Source of the DNA: Ignelater luminosus
Lineage: Eukaryota > Arthropoda > Insecta > Coleoptera > Elateridae
Assembly (NCBI GenBank): GCA_011009095.1
Contig: VTPC01007526.1
Location: 1 to 64,000 of the forward strand
Direction of reading: 5' to 3'
DNA length: 64,000 nt
Positions within the stretch are counted from its first letter, which is position 1. The number at the start of each line of letters is the position of its first letter. Made by a program: the position numbers and the translations under genes. Below, one piece after another: positions 56,001 through 64,000 of this stretch. The notes below the pieces were generated by a model, which saw only the letters and a program-made list of their open reading frames with translations, was not told the DNA's origin and ran no database searches.

Positions 56001-56281
56001 TTTACTCGTCTTTTAGAGACCTCACGTTTTGTCTAAATGAATAAAATTATACAATATGGTGTAGATACATTGTTTAAGGAAGTACCTACATTTAATTACC
56101 TAAAATTATAGAAGTTCTGCTTCTTTAGTTCCTTGTACTTTCTTACAAAAGCAATTCCATTTGAGACAACGTCTGGGTTTTCACACAACGCGCTTCGGTT
56201 ATTGTGTTGTTTATATTCGAATCCTATTAAAATAGAAAGAAATATAAGTTCTCAAATAGTTTGTTTATTTCGGTAAGTTTA

Positions 56282-56700
56282 CTTACCCATCGACACGACT
56301 TTCTTTCTATACATCTTTCAGACAAACGATTTTTTGTAGTAGCCAATGTAATCGGAACTTTCTGCTTAATCATATCATAAACATTGTTTTTTATTTCCTT
56401 TTTTACTATAACTGGAAGATCGCCTGTTTTTGGTTGCATGCTAATTATTCTTTGTTTTAAAGGGCTTCTCGTCTCTTAATTTTCTTGAGTCACTTTTCTA
56501 GTTGTCTTCTCTGACACTTTCAGAGCTGTTTCCTTACCCATCGACACGACTTTCTTTCTATACATCTTTCAGACAAACGATTTTTTATAGTAGCCAATGT
56601 AATCGGAACGTTCTGCTTAATCATATCATAAACATTGTTTTTTATTTCCTTTTTTACTGTAACTGGAAGATCGCCTGTTTTTGGTTGCTTGCTAATTATT
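56282..56700 (-). repeat. duplicated 168-bp coding segment
   Basis: 56282-56449 and 56533-56700 are nearly identical (four or five differences over 168 bp, 251 bp offset). On the minus strand both encode TGDLPVIVKKEIKNNVYDMI then KQKVPITLATTKNRLSERCI. The duplicate ends with a CTTAC on the plus strand (a GTAAG donor), so it looks like an exon duplicated with its splice site. Confidence 0.85.
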
Positions 56701-57660
56701 TCAGCGAGTGCGTATCTGCTTTATCTGAATCGCTTTTCACATGCCATTTTCTGATATTTAGACGATAATTGATATGTAGAAGACACTCAAATGTCCTTAT
56801 CCACAAATGCAACGTTGATAAACCAAAGCGGTAGTTCTCAATATTTTCACACCTCATAGCTGAAGCATTGTCAGTCACAATATTGCAAACTTTGCCGTCT
56901 ACCATGGTTAACAAAACTTCATAATTAATAGTGACCTCTTGCTCATCAACTAATAGTTTCGTTGGCTTGCAAAGAATTTATTTTAGACTGAAAATTCGAC
57001 ATCTCCTTCTTTAGTAGTTCTGGGGTCTCTTTCTGAAATAAAAACTTAAGAGGTCGACAATACCTAGTAGATGATGGACTAGGGTTCTGCCAAACAGTAT
57101 GAGAATTACAGTTCAATGTTATTGATACAAAGGATACCAAAAACAGACATTCATCGTCACTTTCATGAGAGGTAAACTTTTGTTTGTACCTGCTATGATC
57201 TGAACTACCATCACAACCCCATTTACATACTAACTTTAAATTAATTCGTTCTTTAAAAATATCCGTATTAGAAGAAAATAATCTATTTATTCACTGATCC
57301 AATGTGGGTTGTAATGATAGCTCAGTACTTGTTTCCGTGACAATGATAGTGTTTTATGGAGGAGTGCAGGCACGTTTAGCTTTCATCAAAGCATAGTAAG
57401 ATGGATACAGGAGATAATACATGCTGAAAACCTTCTTCCTATTCAATTTGTACAACAAAGAAGTACTTTTAGTGTCAATATATAGAGCTAAAGCCTCAGT
57501 GGGTGTCATACACCTCTGTTTTGATTGTTGTTCCCTTAAACTCTTCAGTTCTCGTACAACCTCAGAATGAGAAGTCGCTATTTCAGACACCAAATTAGCA
57601 GTACTTCTTACTCCTGCAGCAAAAGTTAATTTAGATGCGGAATGGTCTCGCACTAAATGC
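56696..57660 (-). pseudogene. Transib (RAG1-like) transposase fragment, second locus
   Basis: Minus-strand order: TPTEALALYIDTKSTSLLY and LYPSYYALMKAKRACTPP at 57354-57530; CKWGCDGSSDHSRYKQKF near 57180-57225 (first catalytic D of the Transib/RAG1 core); VWQNPSPSSTRYCRPLKFLF at 57030-57095; LTMVDGKVCNIVTDNASAMR and FGLSTLHLWIRTFECLLHIN at 56720-56914. The C-terminal half is absent. Partial frames remain open, so decay is moderate. Confidence 0.75.
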
Positions 57661-58369
57661 TTTACCCTCCATCTTTTAGTCTTCGTGGAGCTGTCTTCTA
57701 GCAGAACCTCGTGATGTAGAGGGCATTTCTAAATATAGATGATAAAACTGCTCTTTAAATAAAAGAAAATTTTCGCTTTCAAGCGAATCTCCAAGCTTTT
57801 GTAAGAATGTGTCCTTCTTCTACCACTTCTATCCCAGCGCTCACTGATCCGGCTTGATGTTTTTGATATGTTGTTCCGTAAAGTGCGGGTAGTTGAATCT
57901 GAGGGATTGTTTATACTCGTACTACTTCTAACTAATACCTGCTGATAAGTTCTTCAAAATTAGACAATTCTCGCCGTAAATGAAAAAAATTCTTGACGGC
58001 TGATAGATATGGTTGTCTCTGAAAACGCTAAATAAATACAATCTCCGCAAATTTTTACAAAATGAAAATAATATGAGAAAGAATAATTTATAATCTATCT
58101 ATTGGTATAAATACTTCGGCGTGGGAAGGCATGGAACATCTATTCAGCGAAAAGTTTTAAATATGTTATTATTAAACAAGTATTTAGGATTACTTTTAAT
58201 AAGTTTTTCGGCATGATTTCGAAAATTAATTTTGTCTAGTTAGGATGCTTTATTTGAATCAGTGTGAGATGCGTTATCGGCTCCCTGGTCAAAACTTTTC
58301 ATCAGGTGCCGAGCAAACACCTCTGCGTGATAATTGAATTGTATTTTTGAAGTTTCAAAATATAATAAA
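57661..58369. other. non-coding stretch left of the piggyBac scrap
   Basis: No motif-bearing frame recognised. Confidence 0.35.
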
Positions 58370-58560
58370 ACTCAAGAGTGGAATACAGATATGTAATTTA
58401 TTAAAAGAACACTATCTTCCTTATCAGAAACTCCCTCCGATTCACATGGATCAAAATTTTCATCTGAAGAGCTACCATCAAAGCTGTCGTCGGAAGCTTC
58501 CAGAATTGCTTCCATTTCCTCTACCGTTAATTCTTTTCGATTCCTAACAGAAATGGAATG
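58370..58560 (-). pseudogene. piggyBac-type N-terminal acidic fragment
   Basis: The minus strand reads RKELTVEEMEAILEASDDSF then an acidic Ser/Asp/Glu stretch, the kind of N-terminus found in piggyBac-type transposases. No core follows. Confidence 0.4.
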
Positions 58561-58799
58561 AAACCGTTAATACAGAAGGTGCTACTTTACTTTGGGTATC
58601 CATTTGAAGAACTTGCAAAACTTTCAAAAAAACAAAACTTGAAACCGTTTGTCTGGGACCTACTAGAGATAACGACACCTAATAAACACCTTTCCCGCCA
58701 CGCCGCCGCACAGTGGAGCCAAACAGTTGATTTCCGGCAAAACCTGCTGGAAAACCATGGGCATTATAGAACAAAGAAATTTGTTAACCATATCCATGT

Positions 58800-59050
58800 A
58801 ATTTTTAGCACTGAATCGAATGAGACTAGTCCCAAGACGCTTTGACCACTTTTAAAGGTCGAAAACAGGTCAAAAAGGTCAAATAATTAACGAAATTATA
58901 ACTTTAACGAGAGCCGTCATGTGGGGTGTCACTTTCAATGTTTTTTTCTACGCTGAATCTCGAATAAGACTAGTCCTGAGACGATTTGACCACTTCTAAA
59001 AGGTCAAAAAGGTCAAGTAATTAACGAAATTATAACTCAAATATTCAAAA
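58800..59050. repeat. two tandem units of about 130 bp
   Basis: Unit 1 (about 58804-58925) and unit 2 (about 58946-59045) share GAGACTAGTCC or AAGACTAGTCC, TTTGACCACTT, AAAGGTCAAAAAGGTCAA and AATTAACGAAATTATAACT. The unit carries repeated AGGTCA half-sites. Confidence 0.7.
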
Positions 59051-59595
59051 ATACAAACAGAATTCCAAAAGTATAAGTATATATTATTATTTACAAAACA
59101 CTGTAGGTATGAAAAAATCAAAAACAATCTGTAATTCTACTGCATAAAATTAGAAACTGATGAAACAAAAAGTATACTGAAAACATCTTCATTCATAGAG
59201 ATCCAGGAAGGTTTTCTTGGGCCTTCTCGGAAAGGAGACCGACCAGTAATATGCTCGATTTACATTAAACTTTTTTCGTCTTGCCAAGTTTCTAAAGTAG
59301 AATAAACTAAAATTTAAACTTGATTCGCCTAAAATTTCCCGCTTCTATTTAAACAAAGATTAGTCATTCGCGCAAACTTGGATATAAAATCAGATATTTA
59401 TAGCCAACTTTTCAAAGAAATAAATGAAATTATTTACGTATTTATTTCATTCTGTGCTATTCTGAGGTTAAGTGTGTTGTAAATAAACAAGTGATATGGA
59501 TAGGGCTCAAAAACTAAAGAAATTATTAAAAATATTTAAAATTGTGCAGTTGTATGAATTTTGTAATAAAAGAAAACGTAGAATATGGAATTATC

Positions 59596-60400
59596 CTAAG
59601 TCGCTGAATCAGTGTTTTTTTGAGTTTGAGCAATGAGTGAAGGACTCTCGAAGAATCGCCTTGTGGCATTACGACTGTTGGTAATACCTGATCCCTGCTT
59701 GACGATATCTACTTGTAACCCCATTTTCTGAATGAATTTTTCTTGAATTCGAGTTTTTGTTTCGTCTTGGGCCGATTTAGTAGACTCGTTGGTTCTCCAG
59801 GCCTTGAAGTGACAATTGTAACCTAAATGTAATGCGTGCATGAATTGGCGACATTCCCAATCGAAGGGCTTCTACATTAGATGGTGCAGAATGAAGTCGG
59901 CGTAAGTTATTCATTTGAGTGGGGCGAGCTCCGCATACAACATAGTTGCTGGGTGATTTTGTATTCGTTATAATTTGTGCCACTTTACCATCAATCATCG
60001 TGAAATGGAGTTCATGTTTCACTCTGATTGTGTACTCGCCGCAAGAAACCTTAGTATGTCACAACTTCTCTATTTCATCGTCGATCCGTTTTTTCTCCTC
60101 TAATCAAATCCGGTGTTTCTTTGGTGTATTCAAACTTCAGAGGCCTGCAATAACATAGAAGGTTTAGTATTCTTCCAAATTAGTGTGCTTTGATCATCGT
60201 TGGTCGTATGTAGTGGTACAATAGACGACATCAATAGATTCTTATCTGATACATGCTGATCTTTATCAGAAAAGGATTGCATAAAAGTCTCCGTCAAAAC
60301 CCCATTCCGTTTGCAACATGAGATCCTGGTTTCTTATTTTAATTTTATCTACATTGTTGATTGTTTGAGGTATTCGCTCTGCAGTGTGATTAAGCACACT
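59596..60400 (-). pseudogene. Transib (RAG1-like) transposase fragment, third locus
   Basis: The minus strand starts with QTEWGFDG near 60290 (catalytic D region) and a WKNTKPS block near 60170. 59777-60022 has ELHFTMIDGKVAQIITNTKS, YVVCGARPTQMNNL and LRLGMSPIHARI. 59596-59841 has WRTNESTKSAQDETKTRIQE and KMGLQVDIVKQGSGITN, then ATRRFFESP. Several stops and shifts. Motif order equals that of the copies at 19208 and 56696, but sequence divergence shows a different Transib-like lineage. Confidence 0.7.
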
Positions 60401-60488
60401 CTGCAGAGGGGCTGTTGATAATGCAAAGCTTAGAAATTCTTTTTGAATTAACATTCTTTCTTTATCGAAGAATCGCAAACCGATAAAC

Positions 60489-60719
60489 TTAGGCCTTTTT
60501 AACATCTTGTAAAATGTCATCTTTGAAAACAGCTCCACACAGAACAATTAATTCATTTTGTATTTGAGGAGACATATCGGTCGCATTCTTCTTTATATTG
60601 TCAAAGTGACGTTTTAGTTCTTTGTCACCGCCATCAACTCGAAACTGGATGAGGTCTTGAAATACACCACCATGTTGATTGTTCCCTCTCAAAGGCAAGT
60701 CATGAGTAGCGCAAAACAT
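60489..60719 (-). pseudogene. hAT-type (ZMYM1/THAP-like) transposase fragment
   Basis: The minus strand reads THDLPLRGNNQHGGVFQDLI, QFRVDGGDKELKRHF and ATDMSPQIQNELIVLCG, the LRGH...GNF.ELL...IQNELI signature of a hAT subgroup. Only this segment survives. Confidence 0.6.
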
Positions 60720-60985
60720 GATTGTGGAAATTATCTACTGTAAAACCATTTTATTTTCTTCTATCAGCTGCTTGTGGCCGGATATTTGAACATCAACAGG
60801 AACATCTTCAAACTTTTTTGCTGCGATGACTGCAGTTTTGTGTCAGTGATTCAATACATGACTTTTGGCACTTTCATGTAAGTTTTTATATCGTTTGAGA
60901 GCAGTTACAATAAATGAACCCAAGACATCCTTTACAGTGCCAGTAGGTGATGGAAATAAAACACAGAATTTACAGAGTCCACCTT

Positions 60986-61770
60986 TCATTTCCTTCGAAT
61001 ACTTATACTAACCAAGGAGAATATATCTGTAACCTTGAATTTCTTTTCAGATAAACTTACATCTTTAGCAAAATCATATGCTTTAGGAGGAGTCCAGCAA
61101 GATTTCAATATATTCTTCTTTTCTTTCTCTGTCATCTGTGATGACTTCCCAATCCATCGCCCCAGATCGTTCTCACAACAATATCCGAGTTCAAATCGTC
61201 TTGAAACAGAAGACACTAACTGAGGTTTTGATACAGAAGGTTTTGGTGGAGGGTTATTAAGACAAGTCGATATGATTTTGAAAACTTTCTTTCTAAACAA
61301 ATTTCACTTGGAAACGATGATGGACAACATATGTTTCGAATGATATCATCCGGTGATGATTCTTTAATCATCTTGAGCTGCTTTAATTTTAGCACAAGAA
61401 GAGACATATTAGCATGAACAGAACACATGCATGTTTCTCTATATTTTGCGTTGGGAATCAATATCCAAAATGGTTGAAGTTTGCAAAAGTTAGAGTAACC
61501 TATTTTAATATTTGGACGTGAGGCAAGAAACCTTTTATGTAATATCATTAATGAATCATTTAAATATCGTTTTTGTTTTTTACATTTTTTTAAAAGTCAC
61601 TGCATCATTCTTTCCTGCACAAGTACGGCTATTTTTATCCCTTTCAAGAAATTTTTTGATATACAGCTTAAATCTTTGTATTAAGTCTGCCTTCTTACGG
61701 CTTACTTGTACAGGCCTAAAAATCTGTCTAGATGAAGACAACTTTCTAACGTAGTAATTACTTCTCCAAT
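60986..61770 (-). pseudogene. unidentified transposon ORF fragments
   Basis: The minus strand at 61550-61720 reads FKLYIKKFLERDKNSRTCAG. 61216-61548 reads LHKRFLASRPNIKIGYSNFC, KLQPFWILIPNA and TCMCSVHANMSLLV. 60986-61300 continues with SSQMTEKEKKNILKSCWTPP. The CMC..H and later cysteines suggest metal binding. Similar proteins occur widely in insect and cnidarian transposon annotations; I cannot name the family. Confidence 0.45.
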
Positions 61771-61969
61771 TAGAAACTTCCTTTTTACTGCATTTGTGAC
61801 TTTCTGGTTACCCAAGATGATGATGACAATTCCAAAGTTACTGGCTGTTAGCGCTATTTGCGAATAAGTAGTCGCATTTCATTGTCTCTTTCTCCAGTAG
61901 TAAGTTTGGCTACTGCTTCATTTGTCCAGCGTCTACTGCACATTTCTCCATTAAATATGCACCCTTATT

Positions 61970-62533
61970 AATTTAATTATGAAATTCTTTGGAATATATT
62001 ATCGTTTCTATGAGTGACACTACCGAAATAACGGAGCCAAGACACTCTTCTTGTAACAACCATGAGAAGCCAACAGTGTTTCCAAGAGTACTTAACTTAA
62101 TACTTAATGAATTTAATTCATTTTCGATTATCTTTCTATTAACTGCAGAACATGCTTTTGCAGGGTACATGTCTTCCGCAGTATATTATGATACCCGAAA
62201 AGTACCAAGGCAGCAATATGGTGACATTTTATTCCCTTAGGGCAGGAACAATCTGCAGACGTTACATCTCCAAATTGGTTTAATGATATCTAATAAAAAG
62301 AAGACAGATTAAAAAAGTAATCGTATTATATTTCTTATACCTACTTCAATCTTATACATCTTATGTTTCATACTAGCGTGTACCTTGCCTCGAATTAACA
62401 TTAGTTTACTATCAAAATCCATGCAGTTTACATGATTTGATTCCATTGCATTTCCCCCTTTTTAAATAATTTTATTATCATTTTCGAGAAAGTCATTTAC
62501 GGAGGAAAACTTCAAAACGTGTTTAGAAGCCAT
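61970..62533 (-). pseudogene. SWIM zinc-finger protein of ISL2EU/YqaJ type, partial
   Basis: Starts MASKHVLKFSSVNDFLENDN at 62533. After a stop comes GGNAMESNHVNCMDFDSKLM then a basic segment (HASMKHKMYKIEV), a likely intron from about 62337 to 62291, and DVTSADCSCPKGIKCHHIAA, a SWIM CxC...CxH finger. 61973-62170 may be a downstream piece. SWIM fingers of this form precede YqaJ-like nuclease domains in ISL2EU transposons; no nuclease is seen here. Confidence 0.5.
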
Positions 62534-63386
62534 CTCGCGATTGTTCTAATCTAAAAATTAAAGAACAGGGCCCTATAACAATAATATAACAAGTAAAGCA
62601 AACCAAATCACCTAACCTCAAAATCTAAAACCATTCCAAAAGTCGATGCAATTGTACCTACTAATAATTCCTATTTACTCAGGATTCTTATAAACAGGAA
62701 AAACCAGTTCTTTTATACGGCAACTTACACGCGCTTTCTCAATGTTTGAAAAGGTTTCTTTATGCTCCGCCGTATATGACGGCACCATTTAGGTAGTGTA
62801 TTGAAGACCTTGGGGCAACAAGGGTATATATGTTACCGGCCAAACCCGATTTCAGGACAAACTAGTTTTGCCTAGGCTAAACTAGTTCGACCTAGCCCCA
62901 GTAGGAAAAATTAGTTTAGGCTAGGCCAAACTAGTTCATCCTAATATAAGTACGTACACACCCAGGATAAACTGGTATGGCCTTGTCTAAACATTTTAGA
63001 ATACCTGGAAAGGCAAAATAAATTGGTATTTTATTAAATTTTAATTATTATTGGTAAAATAAGATACTCCGTAATTGGAAAATAATCTTATTTATTAAAA
63101 TATAATAATTTGTCGTTAAAACTAATGGTACTAACAATTATGGTACCTAATACAAACAATCACGGTATCGATTATTATTACTTCACTTCGAGCTGTCAAA
63201 ATCTTAATGTACTAATTGGAATCAAGTAAACTGAACAAAAAATACTCCGTAATTGGAAAAATAATCATACTTATTAAAATTATTAAGATTTGTCGTTAAA
63301 ACTAATAGATAATTGGTAATACAAACAATCATAGAATCGATGATTATAACTACACTTCGAGTTGTCAAAAATTTTATGTACCTCAA
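62534..63386. repeat. non-coding region with two direct-repeat clusters
   Basis: 62860-62960 repeats ACTAGTTTNGCCTAGGC-type units of about 25-30 bp. About 63062-63212 and 63241-63381 are diverged direct copies starting ATACTCCGTAATTGGAAAA and ending CGAGYTGTCAAAA, offset about 180 bp. No gene seen. Confidence 0.65.
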
Positions 63387-64000
63387 TTATTTATTTTTAC
63401 ACGGCGTACTTTGGTGGCACTTAGAATTGCAAAGTATCATTGCTTTCTTGCATTTGCATCTGTTCGTGGAACAGTTTTTGTTGCAACTGCATCTCACAAA
63501 ACCTTGGCCTGATCCAACTGAATGTCTCGTAGCTGCAGTCCTTAATGATATTTCAGAGCCTTGGTTCACATCTGCAACTTCTAAAAAAGCTTGATTGCAA
63601 ACGTCGAATTCTGATCTGAAAGAAAATATATTACTTTAGAATATGAATGCTCCAAAAAGAAAGATAAATAATTTAATAAGAAAAAACAAAACCTGCAGTA
63701 TAGTTTCTCAAGTACACCATGTTTGGTGCCAACTTTGTAAAAACCTTCGTCATTTGTCTGAAGAATAACTCCAATGATGTTTCTCAGATCACCTTTGCCT
63801 TTGTCAACATCTGGAATCGGTATAGTCACATTATCTTCAATGTTGGCAGGTGGATGAGACTTGTCAGAAGTAGCTTTCATTTTCTTTGCTTGTTTAACAA
63901 GATTTTCTGCTGCAGTTTTTCTAGCTTTCTGAATTTCATTTTCAGATGAACAAACTTCGTCTTGGTTACTTACTTCTTCAACGTTATCATCACTGTCTTC
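63387..64000 (-). CDS. GINGER/KRBA2-type integrase, C-terminal exons (partial)
   Basis: Exon 63693-64000 (running off the window) and exon 63387-63615 join in phase through a GTTTTG donor and TTTCAG acceptor. The first part is acidic then basic (KARKTAAENLVKQAKKMK), then NVTIPIPDVDKGKGDLRNII and YKVGTKHGVLEKLY. The second has SVGSGQGFVRCSCNKNCSTN then RCKCKKAMILCNSKCH, the Cys-rich tail of GINGER/KRBA2-like integrases. The stop is at 63387. The visible frame is intact, unlike almost all other transposon genes here. The catalytic core must lie beyond the right edge. Confidence 0.65.

Noticed and set aside
1..64000. CRISPR arrays, tRNA and rRNA genes
   Set aside because: No regularly spaced short repeats and no cloverleaf or rRNA sequence noticed; a covariance scan was not possible.

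Overview
The window looks like AT-rich, transposon-laden nuclear DNA from an insect, possibly a beetle or another insect with a large repeat-rich genome. The order cannot be fixed from sequence alone. Genes have GT-AG introns and AATAAA poly(A) signals, and DNA of Transib, hAT, piggyBac, PIF/Harbinger, Merlin, GINGER, mariner, copia and LINE type is everywhere. Three host genes are well supported. The first is the 3' part of a CEP164-like centriolar gene (+, four exons, 5000-17546, with a 10.8 kb transposon-filled intron). The second is ribosomal protein S19 (-, 22461-22980, with an upstream 5'TOP exon). The third is the DEAD-box helicase DDX49/Dbp8 (-, four exons, 38010-39560). A single-exon THAP-domain gene (24015-24716) is intact but may be host or transposon derived. 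Two spliced exons at 45073-46287 may be the tail of an unidentified host gene.

Layout from left to right. 1-5 kb holds a pogo-like MITE, a GC-rich hAT-like MITE and a decayed tandem satellite split by another MITE. 5-17.5 kb is the CEP164-like gene. Its big intron holds a 5.1 kb hAT element (8-bp target duplication, own dead transposase, nested PIF/Harbinger pair) and a reverse-oriented LINE. 18.4-22.1 kb is a TIR-bounded block with a decayed Transib (RAG1-like) transposase and a mariner tail. 22.4-24.7 kb holds RpS19 and the THAP gene on either side of a short intergenic region with CRE and E-box motifs. 26-38 kb is nested transposons: PIF, copia, a hAT element carrying a LINE fragment plus a mariner and a MITE, a four-level nest at 31.9-34.2 kb, Merlin, and a LINE with a PHD-like ORF1. 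38-39.6 kb is DDX49. 41.4-42.7 kb is a dispersed repeat split by two palindromic elements. 47.3-50.3 kb is an almost complete 3.05 kb DNA transposon of a class I cannot name, encoding a DDE-like protein with a C-terminal C2H2 finger. 50.7-64 kb is a graveyard of satellite monomers, TNP2-like and piggyBac transposases, a hammerhead-like motif, copia, IS630/Tc1, two more Transib relatives, a SWIM-finger protein and a GINGER-type integrase tail running off the window.

The host genes are unrelated housekeeping or ciliary genes that do not form a pathway. The most informative content is the transposon stratigraphy, because many insertions have readable target-site duplications and interrupt one another, giving a relative order. 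The leading candidate for an undescribed system is the 47291-50342 element. Its TIR resembles that of the small MITE at 3554-3955.
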